Source of the DNA: Callipepla californica brunnescens
Lineage: Eukaryota; Chordata; Aves; Galliformes; Odontophoridae
NCBI GenBank assembly: GCA_023055505.1
Contig: JALIRH010000006.1
Coordinates: 21,673,105-21,737,104, forward strand
Length of the DNA: 64,000 nt
Direction of reading: 5' to 3'
Shown: positions 49,401-61,400 of the stretch, in pieces
Layout: each line of letters opens with the position of its first letter
Numbering within the stretch: position 1 is the stretch's first letter
Translations under genes and position numbers: made by a program
The notes under the pieces: generated by a model
Database searches by the model: none
What the model was told of the DNA's origin: nothing
The model's input: only the letters and a program-made list of their open reading frames with translations

Positions 49401-52400
49401 CTTAGTTAATACCAGATGTCTCACTGAAAAGCTCTTCTGTAGAGCTTTGTAGTAATTCTCAAAATTTCTGTATTTCTTGGCTTAGAGAAAAACACTTTTA
49501 TTTTGCTTTAAAAATTGCAAAAGGGAGCAGGTTGTTTGTTTTTTTTTTTCCTAAGGTGTCACACTAGGCTCTTCTCCAGGGAATTAATTTCAGAAAGGAT
49601 TAGAACTGCTCCTTCATGAGCTCTAATTTGTTTCCTGCACTGTGCTTGTAGGCAAGCTCGTGACCATCAGTGAACTAGAAAAAACAGAACTGAAACAAGA
49701 AATAAAAAACTGAGTCATATTCTGATAGTGATGGGACAAGGAGGAATAGTTTTAAACCAAAAAAGGGGAGATGTTAGGAAGAAACTTTTTACTCAGAAGA
49801 TGGAACAGGTAGCCCAGAGAAGGTGTGGGTGTCCCATCCCTAGAGGTTTTCAAGGACAGGTTGGATGGGGCACTGGGCAGCCTCATCTGTGTGTGGCAAC
49901 CCTGCTCATGGCAGAGGAGTTGAAAACACTTAATCGTACAGGACTCCAATGCTTATTTCTTATGATTTGATCAAGAAAGCTCAGTAAGTGACTTAATGCT
50001 CACATGAAAAATAAGTTCTGGCTTCCAAGAATATATATCTCATTTACTATAAGATGTATATTTGGTATTGAAACACACAATGGACACTGCAACACTCTCC
50101 TTAGTGAGGGTGAAGAACTGAAGAAAAAAACACTCTGCATCTCTACCTTCCTCATTTTAGTTCAAATAGACATGCCTCAAGCTGCAGAAGTTATTTATAC
50201 TGCAAATGGATCCAGCCCAAATGTTCATGCTGTGCTAGGGATTTTAATAATCCTTCTGTTAAGTGATTACTGAGAACGAAACTTTCTTTATATTTAGTGC
50301 TGTGCTCTTACTCTTAAGTGCCTGTAACCCATCTCCTGCTTGGCAGTAGTGCTTATATATCAATTTTTATTATACTCTGACATCATCTGACTCTGTTTAA
50401 ATCCTATAGAAAATAGTGTGCTGCCCAGATTGAATGCATTCCACATGTTCCAATTTAGCTTTCATGTAAATCTGACCTCTGATATACAAAATTCCTATCT
50501 TGCAGCATGCACATATGTGAGCCATTTCTGAGAGCGGGGAGAACAGAACTCTGATTCAACTGAATGGAACATTCTTATGTAATGATACTCAAAGGGATTT
50601 CAAATTGACTAGTGAGTAAATTTATGAAGCTCTTTTATCAAATAAATGTTCTTTTTATATTCTAAGATTGTTGGTATTATATTATATTTTTTTACATTGA
50701 AAGGATGAGAGATAGCCAGTGAACATATGATCATCCATTTTATGAACTGAGTTCCAGAGGGATTTCCACAATTCAGGTGAATTATTTTCCCTCATGGAAC
50801 CTTTGCTACCAGGAAATTCTGTAGAGATTAAGGATTTCAAACTCTGTGTGAGCAAATAAAAGGACAAAATAGAAGGAAGGGTGAAGAGCTGTTTGTGTTC
50901 TTTGTTTCTTCTTTTTTTTCACTGTCTTCTCCACCAAGTTTAGTGTGGCTGCACAGAACTACTTTACAAATGTGACTATCTAGATAAGGCCTTCTTTTAA
51001 TTTCTGTCAGGCTACTAAATAAGCAGCACCATGAGCAGTCGGATTTGTTTGGCAATATAATGCTGCAACATAATCAAACCTGTAGACCTAGACTAGACTT
51101 TTTAAACAAAATCTGACGTGAGTATGGTTTGCGTGTTTCATGTTATTTGCAAAGAGAGTTACTTCTGTAGGGTTCTCTGTCTCTGCAGGACACCATAAAG
51201 AAATTTCTCACATGATTTTAGTCATAGTTTTCTTTTTTCCAAGTTTTTGTAACATAGTAGCTACAATGTGACTTTTTAGACTAATTATACACTGCTCAGA
51301 GCTTTGTAACTCTTTAGCAATTTCCTGTTTTATGATAAAAAACAAACAAACAAGCAAACTTGGAAGTGTTTCAGTGTTGTACTTCTCATCTGTTTATTGC
51401 TTCCCTTCATTTGTTTGTGTGTTTGTTTTTTTGCCATCAAGTTTTTCCTATACAATGATATTCATTTTCAGTTAAGATCTATAGTCTTCTCTTGGGAATC
51501 AATAGCTAGGAACTTTAGAATTACATCACTGTTTCACGTGTAACCACTATTTATCTTTATTTGTTTGGAGCCTTGCCCTTTTTGTTGCCATAGAAAAAGG
51601 AAGGTGTGATTACTAAGTAATATTCTGCCCTCATTGGATTCTGACTTCCACATGAAAATTCCAGCACATAAAAACACTTTGATCCTCTGGGTGTAGAGAA
51701 AATCTGAAGATATAAAAAATAACTGGTTTGCATCTAACAAGGTAGAAAAATCCATTGCAAGCTTTTCTTTTAAACAAAAAGCAAAGTGGGAGATGAAATT
51801 GAAACATTTTGTCATCTTAATCTAACGCATTTTGTAAGGAGATTATTTGTCTACATTATCTACTAGCCAGGTGCATGTAGTACCACTGTACTGGTACCTT
51901 TTGTCCAGGATCTCCCATACCGCTTGCGCCTGGTGGTCCTGGAGGGCCTGGTGGTCCTGGAGGTCCCTGGTACAAGAAGAAGAATATAGCATGTCAGTAG
52001 TTGTCCTAAAGAAGTAGTAGTTATGTTCTTCCATAAAGAAGAGAATTTCATCAGTAGTTATTAATCTCTCTGCTTTGTTTTATTCTTTCAGATTCACAAT
52101 ATTTCTATTGGGTACTGAGAAACAGTCATTGATATTACCAGGAATACCTGAGTCTAGCCAGCACATTACATCTGGGCATCAGTTCAGGACTAACACATTT
52201 TGATGTGTTTGTGTTGAAAGTCTGTTGTGCTGAACTCCCTGCTCAATTCTTCAGAACCCTTTCAGCTGCCCTTCATACTGTTGAATCTCTTTCAGAATTC
52301 AGGGGACAGATTTCTTTGCCCTATGAGAGCTACTGAGACTTAACTACATAACTATTGTTTGTATCTGCTGGTAGTTTACAGAGTTGGTTTTTCAGGCCAT

Positions 52401-55400
52401 GAGGCAGGCACAGTTGGCCTAAGAATGGAAAAGACACATGCTACCACCTCCAGACATTTCAAAAATAAGTATTCACATGGCAAGGAGAAATACAGACAGT
52501 TTTTACTGAAGTCTGTGATTGATTCATGGAGAAGCATGACTCTTACAGTATTTGGAGATAGGAATCCTGTAGTAAGCATAATATAAGGAATACAACCATT
52601 GAGTAAAGCTCTTTTTATTGTTTGATCACTAATAGAAATGCAGCATGAACACATACAACTAAATTTTCCACTCTGTAACTGCGCAGACTATAACCAGCAT
52701 TTCTATAGTTTTATTAATGAATTGGACAAGCAGATAAGGAAGTTAAAAAGAAAAAAAGGAAGGGAGGGAGGTAAGAAGGAAGGGAGGGATGGAGAGAGGA
52801 AGGAACTCAATGTGATAATGACAGTAAGTACTTATGAGCAGCCATGAAGACTTTAATGAAATTACATAAAATCTCTTCCACGATGTTGAAACAAAAGCAG
52901 TTCAGATTGCACCCAATTCTGACTGTCTGTAGAACTAGTACTGTTTCCAGAACAGGAAAATACTTTAGAAGAAATCCGAGATATTTAAGCTTGGTGGAGG
53001 TTGGAAAAGAAGTTGTTACACTTAACTAAGTGACTAAATATTGAAAATACAAAGGAATTTTTCTTTTATTTTTGTAGAACGCTAAGTACAGAATGTAATT
53101 ATAAGCACTAAACAGTAATGAATTAAACTTATACTTACAGCTTCACCTTTGTGGCCTTCGCCTTTTTCTCCAGCGGGTCCAGCTGGTCCAGGTGGCCCTT
53201 GGTCACCCTAAATAAAAAATAATAAATCAGGCATTCAGCGTGTAACCAAATCATCATAATTCAACACATTAACAGGCCTCCACCTGGTCATAGAGCCATT
53301 GGTAACAACCCTCTGGCTGTGACCATCCTACCAATTTTTTATCCACGGAGTAGCCCAGCCTTTAAATCTATCTCTCTCCAATTTAGAGATAATGTAGCCA
53401 CATGGGATCGTGTCTCCTTGTAAGATTTGTGTTCTAGACCCTTCATCAGCTTCACTGCCCTTCTCTGGACACACCTCAGGGCCTCAATTAAAATCATAGA
53501 CTATGAGTTCATCTCTATTTTTGCTTTTAATTCCAGTGTAGTAAAAAAACGGCCAGATTTTCATTTAATCTTAGGAAACCATTGTAAATACCAAATACAT
53601 TTTCACACATTCTTGTCTTTAAGAACTGGAATTTTGTCAGGTAGCTGGTTTTCCCATTAGTAACATAACTATAAATCTATTTAAATCATAGATCTACTGC
53701 CAAACCTGCTCTAAGAAACAGCTCTTTAGCCCAGATTATGTAGTTGTTTGTGTGTTGTTTTGTTTGTTTATTTTTAATGGCTGCATCAGAAATACAATAG
53801 AGATGTCTCAGGAACATGTCTATGATTACTGGTTCTCACAGTTTTGTGGTGTCTGGATAACATAATCCCAGTGATACACAGTGAGTCAGTGCACCTGCAG
53901 CAAGGCAGGTGCCGTTGTTATCACTGATGACATGCTGATTTAATATACTGACACTACATTCCTTTCCAGGGCACTTTTTAAGGTCATTTCCTGAAGCAGT
54001 AATGTAGTGACAGTTGCTTCTATACTTTTAAATATAAATTAAAAAAGAATATAGACATAAATCCTGTGCCTATAGCTTTCACAGAATCGCAGAATTGTAG
54101 GGGTTGGAAGGGACCTCTAGAGATCATCTAGTCCAACCCCCCTGCCAAAAAAGGCACTTTCATAGACATCACCAGGCATAAAAGTGTTGGTCAGGCAGTT
54201 TCTGCAATTTCAGAAGATCTTTGTACTTGTCTCAGGTTTCTTTGCTTTCCAACTTTGTCTCAAAATTCCTACCGGTGGTCCCATTATTGAATCTCCAGGA
54301 CATCCATTTTCTCCTGGTGGCCCAATGTGTCCTGGATCTCCCTATTAAAAAAAAAATACAACCAAATTCATTTTCATCTTTTTCGTTATTAATATTTGAG
54401 TTTTTACAGAAAATAACAAGTATTTCATTGTTTATGACACTGACATGACCATTGCTGAGCTAGGTAAAATGAAATCAGTACTTCTACAGGAAGTTTCTAC
54501 ACAGGTTGGTGTAAGGCTGATGCAACCTTGTTCCTGCCAGAGCACAGAGGACAGCAAAGAAATTAAAAGTGATGGCACAGACAGGGTGTATTTAGAAAGG
54601 CTACAGATGCAATGGCACAGCACTTCAAAGCTGCAAACTCCTCAGACTGAATTTCATGAAGACCCAGGAAGAATACTGACTTTTTCATCAGATACTACCC
54701 AAAATAACTGCCAGTAATTTTAGCTCTGTCAGTGACTTTCCTGGAAAGCAAAGAGGCTTAGATTTCACTTTTCTCATGCTAACTCTTGGGATCCTTCTGA
54801 TGTTTAATATATGCTATCATTTTTTACATTAAGTATCATAAAAAGACTTTTTTTTTTTTTTTCAGTGGAAGTTCTGCTATTTTTTAACAGTATTGAGGAA
54901 GTCAGCATTTCAGGACATTCACTAGGGAATGCAGATCAAAGGTTCCATCAAAACCATGCAGCAACTGTAACCATGAGAGAGGAATATGAGGTAAAAGCTG
55001 CTATCTAATGTTACTGTTTCCATATTAGTAACGGCATAATGGCTGTCTAGGGAAATGAAAATCTAATTCCCAAACGTGGGTATAGCTTAAAATAAATAAA
55101 TTTCCAATACACACAACCACAGCTGTTCAGGAGTTAGATGTAGAACTACTGTCACATTAAATACTTAGAGATACACTAAAAAAGCCTCAGAACATGACAA
55201 CTCCTGGAACTGCAAAGCATGCAATTTCTCCACCTAGTAAATTTATGCCTGGCTTCATTACTTCAGATACCAGGATGTTCCAAGAACACAAATACTAGTA
55301 AAACATTGTGCTATCTACTGTGCAGAAAGAATGCAGACCTGGATAGCCTGCTATGTTACAGCATGTCACTTATATTTTCTTGACATAAAGTTTTGTAAAT

Positions 55401-58400
55401 TGTTATGATGATTTCAATCTAAAATAAGAGAGATGGCTACCTCACACTCCTTTATTTATTTTTGGTAGTTGCAGCTGTACCTTGAGCTTGTCCTCTCTTT
55501 CCTACCTTCTCTGCACACAAACAAACTCAAAACACAACCTAGCCTTCTATGACGTCTTGTTGCCAGGCTGTTAAGTACAATATACAATACCTACACGTGT
55601 GTGTGTGCAGGCACAAATATATACTTAAGGAAGAAGAAAACTGGGGATTAAGTGTCTTCAGAGTCATTGGATGTCCACTAGTGATTATTATACCAAATCT
55701 TAAGAGCAATAATTAATGAAGTTAATATTACAAAAACAGCCACTATTTTTATTTATATAAAAAATGGGGATGTTGTGAATATTCAATTATTTTCAAAACC
55801 TTCAAAGTTAGTTTTATTGTTGCTAAATCAGCATATTTTACTCAGAATTACAAGTCCCATCCAATTCAAGTACACTTTTGCTACTTTCAGGAAACCTTCA
55901 GGCTTTCCAAAAAAAAAAAAAAAAAAAAAAGTTTAAGAAAATGAGAAATAAGAGGACTTGAAAGTGATTAATTTCAAAGTAGGTACCAAACCCTTTTTTT
56001 ACAGATGGCTTTAAGAAGCAATAACACTCACTAAGTCTAACACCATGTTAAATGGCCACAAAACGCTATGTTATTTCTTGGTACTTTTCTTGACCTCTAA
56101 CATGCACTCAGCTTTGTTACTACAAAAAGACATTTTAACTTCTTTAATTTACATTCCTTCAACTTCGACATAAATGCGTACAAGAAATTTCCAGTCTCTG
56201 TTCTCCAGCAGATGCGCACTAGATAATCACCTTTGGTCCAGGAGGCCCCTGAATAGATGATCCAGCAACACCAGGTGGCCCACTTTCTCCTGGTTCACCC
56301 TGTTATAAAATAGTACCACTCACATTTAAACAGTATAATTTTCTTCACAAGTAGCAACATTTTTTACATTTTCAAAACTTAATATTATAAAAACATCTGA
56401 ACATTTGTATTATTTCAATGTACTTACCATTCAGAGTGATACTTACTACACAGAAAATGCTCCAATAGAAAGCTAATATTTCCAAGTCAAAATTTGCAAA
56501 ATGCTTATTATTAGAATTACTCTGACAATTTTAATTCAGTTTCCCAGTGCTCAAACACAGCTATAAAGTTTATAATTACATGTTTTCCTGCTCTTTCTTT
56601 CCTGAGGACTCTTATGTCATTTATGACAAACAGGACAAACAGTGGAACTCTTTCTGCCTTTACAAAGCATGGTACACTTGAGAAATTTGTACATTAAATA
56701 TATCTCATAGATTTTTGCGTGAAATACAAAGTGAAGTGCTGCCCTGAAAGAAGAAGCTTACTTTTGGTCCAGGTAGGCCTTGTTCTCCTTTAGAACCTGG
56801 TAGTCCCTGGGATCCCTTTTCTCCTGGGTCACCCTGAAGAAAGGAAAGCTTTGGTTTAAATCAAAGCAAAGCAGCTTCTTTGGGCTACCCATTCCAGTGC
56901 CTCATTACCATTCGAATTTAAAAAATACATATGCGTGTCTAACATATAATCTAAATCTTCCCTCTTTTAGTTTAAAGCCTGTTTCCCTTGTCCTATCACT
57001 AGCAGGCCACGTAAAAAGTTTGTCTTCCTCCTATTTATAAGCTCCTTTTAAGTTCTGGAAGGCCACAGTGAGATCTCCCCACAGCCTTCCCATCTCCAGG
57101 CTGAACAAGCCCAGCTCCTTCAACCTTTCTTCATAGGAGAGGTTCTCCAGCTCTCTGCTTGTCTTCATGGTCTCCTCCGAAATTGCTCCAACAGCTTCAT
57201 GTTGCTCTTGTGTTTGGTGCCCCAGGCCTGGATGCAGAATTAGTCTCTCAAGTCCCTCTAAATTTGATGAAAATTCTGTACGAATTTTTTGGAGAATCTC
57301 CACTGTACAATTAACTGTAGTATCTATGTTTCTGATCTGATTTTCCTGCACTTGTTCAGGCTAAGGAGCATATTGCTCTCTAAGTTATTTTAAATCGTAA
57401 GTTAAAATTTAGTTGCTATTTAAGATAAAAGGAACGAAAAAATATGCTGGAATCTGAACTATTATAAAACAGGCCCTTCTCAAGTCTGCATGCTAAACTA
57501 TACCTTCTCGCCCATGTCTCCCCCGAGACCGAGTCCTTCAGAGCCTTTTGTACCTTGATCTCTTTTTTCTCACTTAGAGAGATTAGGCAGTTAATTTTTA
57601 TCTGATTAGTTTTATTGTTTCAATCAGCGATTGGACCTAGGAGAAAGAAAGCTTGCAAAATTACCTTCTCCAGAAACATCATTTAAAAATCTGGAATAGA
57701 AAAACATCCTATCTTCTTATCCTCCACCTCCAAACCTCTTTCATTCACATTCTATGCATATCCTCATATGAAGATGAGAAATGTTTGCAAAGTATTAAAA
57801 AAGGACTTTTTTTACCGATTCTGAGACAAACAACTTTTAAGCAGCAATAATTTTTTTCAATCAAGGACTAAACCAGGCTGCAAATATTACCAGAAACATT
57901 AATTAATTCACAAATAATCCACATATTAAATTATGGCCTACTGTTGTCTAGCATCTCTGAGGCTCTCATCTCTGCAAGACATCTTCCCTTGAGCATAAAG
58001 GTGCCACAACATCTCTGTGCCCACTGTTCACTGCAGACATCAAACTGTTCTTTGCATTGTCCTGAATACACAAGGTAGCTGCTTAGTACTTACATTTTCA
58101 GTTACAATGAATTATGAAGGTAATAATACCAAGATGATCATCAGAATAATGACAGTATATGAAAGAAAAAAATCAACATTATCAAGTACAAAAGCTAAAT
58201 GTCACTTTAACTCAACCTTTGCTCTCAATTCTGATGTATCTTCCTGATACACCAAGAGGTTCATTTTGAAGAACTTTAATAGTAGGTGATTTCCATTTTG
58301 TATTTTTATTTTTTTCAAAGTAACAACACAAATGCCACGTATTTATCAACAGCGGAAGGTTTACTTCCTCAACTTCTAATTTGTTGAACTGGTATTTGCA

Positions 58401-61400
58401 TTGCCCTTGCAGCTGAAAAAAACATGAAGTCGCATTCTTAATAGGTGTTAATTACAGCTATTCAGATTCTTCCTGATTAAAGATTTACAGTAAAAAAATA
58501 TTGACTTGCTTATAGTGAATCGTGTTCAGTTCATCAGTTCAATATGTTCATAAGGTGCTACTGTCCTATAGAGCTGCCCAGCAGCAGACTTTGAAGGCCC
58601 CTGGATTGTCAGCAGCCATTCAACAACTAGCCAAAGCGATGAGTTTTGCTCACTCAGCAGCTTATTCTCTTTGGATGAAGTAAAATTAAAGGCCTCCCCC
58701 TTGCACTAAATTGACAGTATTGATCACCCTGCTTTGCTTCCCTCTAAATTTCTTTCCACCATTTTGAATTTATTAACCTTACTTATAACATGCCTGAGAT
58801 TCTCTTAAAAGCTCAGAATTTCCCTTGGAAACAAGGAAATTTGGTTTTGGCTGTTGGTGGCAGTTCAGATGCCACGCTGGGAGACCTCAGCCACAGCTAA
58901 CCCTTCTGTGTAGGATATGTCAATTTAGCCTGATTTCTGTGTGTCAGGAAAAATCTGAACAAACTTTAAAACCCAAGCTATCTCTTGTGAAGATTGTGAA
59001 AATTAATGGAAATCAAGAGCCCACCAAAGGCAGGACAGCAGAAATAACTGCATATTGACATGGCAATCACTATTAATAAAATTTGTTGGAAACATCTCAA
59101 GTATCACACTCCCTTTTCCTTGACAAATCTTTTGGCACATGCTATCCCCCAGGATGAACTGCTTGTCACTGAATACCTGTGAGGTAATGAAGGCCGAGTT
59201 TGGTTTTCTTCCATCTAAGGCTTTTACATGCAGGATAATACATTTTCTTACCCTTTTCCCTGGATTCCCAGAGTTTCCTGCAACTCCTTTCTCTCCTCGG
59301 TCTCCTCGTAAACCTTTATCTCCCTTAGAGAAGAATAAATAATTGTATCTGCATACATCAGTAAATTATTTTATTCTGCAAAATGGTTCTAACACTGTGT
59401 TAGAATATTAATTTATTAGACACAATATTTTTACTCAGGTAAAGGTTTTATTCCCAGTGAGTTAAATATTCTGTATGTCCAAAAAGGTATGTACTTTGAA
59501 TTTCTCTTAAAGCCTTTCACCTACTTATTAAAACTTTGTTTTGTATTAAATGAATTTACATTTATTCAGCAAGTAAAAGCATGAATGAAAAATGTTATTC
59601 TTTGCACAGCGTTAATATAATAAAAAAGATATTTTCTAGCAAAATCAAACACTTGGGACTGAAGGATTGCTCAACTTAAAATGTTCATCCAAGCTAATCA
59701 CTTTTCTTGTGAATCTACATTATAGTCTTTAGTTTATCTGAATATACTGTATTGCATGAATTGGATGATGCTCACAGACTGGTTCGTTCCATAAATGAAG
59801 GTGGAGATTGAAGACTACCTCACTTGTTGTATAAACTGGTCAAGGCATTGCTTCTAAGGCAGGCCTTTATACAAAGAGTTGAAAAAATCTACAGGAACAA
59901 ATCCTGCCCAATGCTTCTTCATTGAAAAAAATCATCAAGCTCAAAATATTCATGTAATTTTACCCAGTTCTGGGGGAATTCATATCTGAAATGGCAAGGT
60001 CCTGGTATACAGCTTTTAAAATGGCAGCTGAAGTAAAAACTGTAAGCGTTCACCATCTCTTCTAACATGAAAGCAACATGAGCACAGCTGTCAAAGAAGA
60101 TGACTTTTTTTCCAATCATTGTAGAGGAATAGAGGTAGTGGCAGCCCTCCTAATAGGCTATAGGGACATCTCACTAGCTTAGAAAAGATGGGAACAAACA
60201 ATTTCCATTATGGCTGCAGAAATGGTTTTAGGAGGGTGGGAAAATTAGAAGAACATTTTGATTTTACAGGGTAAAAGTGTAAAGTTACAAGAATATCTAT
60301 ATCTCATATATTTTATCATAGGAAATTTACAGGAAAAAAAATCTTTTCCTTTGTTTATCAGTAACCTGGGAAAAAAAATTAGAAGTCACTGTAAGAAACA
60401 GTTAAAAACAGGCTCACTTTTGGCCCTCGTTCTTTAACTGCTGGAAGTCCAGGTTCTCCTTTTTGTCCACGTTCACCTTGTTCACCCTAATAACAAAAAA
60501 CACTTCTGTTTGACAAAGCATATAATCTAACTTAATTCATTACTTCTATTAGTTAAATAACTTCTCTAGACATAGTAATGGTCAAATTTTCAGCCTAGTA
60601 ATTTTTGACTGGAATATTCTGTCACAAATCCAGTACCTTATAGGACTGAGTCTATTTTACTCAGCTGTGCAGTCTGGAAAAAATATAAGTAAATAATTCC
60701 AGTTTCCTTCTTCTTGTTCTAATTCATTTAAGTGCATTGCATTTTCTATTTTGTGTTGATATATCAAATACTCTTCTTTCACTTAAAGATCCAAACAAAG
60801 AAAAATCAGAACTTCATGCAAAAGTTTTGTCCTTGGGATTCTTCCTTCAAGTAGTTCTAAAACCAGTTCTTTCTAAAGAAATAAGAATGTAATTTTCCAG
60901 TTAATGTTTTTTAGACTGGTTATCACAGTAAGGAAAATGTTTTCATATTTAACATGTATCAGAACTACCTACTTTTCCTTACACTGCTATTAAATGTTGT
61001 TGCTGTGACCGCTACTTAAATGCCAAAGTAATGTCCAGTTGAACATGACTGTACTTCTCTCTGCTTTTGCTGGAGTGACTACCGTGATACTTTTGTAAAT
61101 CCAGGTGATTACAAAGCATACATCCACTTTGCAATTTATCAGTTCATTCCATTTGCATTCCTGAATATTTTGTCTAATTCCCTTTTTCCTCTTACGCAGT
61201 TCTTACCTGACACTGTATTGCTAGAGGCTTGGACTTTGGCAGCTCTAATTCTTTATCTTCCTAATGTCTTTTTACTTCTTTCTACGGTGCAGTGTTGCTC
61301 ACTAAATATACTTCAGAGAAAAGAGCTTCTTTTCTCTCTCCTAGCGTTTCTACATTTGGTTTTGGTTCTCTCTCACGGTCACTACAGGAGGCTGAAGGAC

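Larger units (their letters stand above)
41617..51897 (-). other. COL28A1 large introns (between exons 41616 and 51966)
   Basis: Introns of 4.5, 1.8 and 3.9 kb hold no further collagen exon I could recognise. They contain a 28-nt poly(T) at 46466..46493 and a CR1 fragment near 49722. Open frames are random. Confidence 0.65.

Noticed and set aside
50795..50830. Minus-strand FPGSKGSM resembling a collagen exon
   Set aside because: Only two Gly triplets, with no acceptor/donor pair giving a phase-0 exon of the gene's sizes.
57031..57351. A 106-codon minus-strand frame next to the decayed collagen exon
   Set aside because: Its C-terminal half is the CR1 end-of-ORF2 peptide; the rest has no support as an exon.
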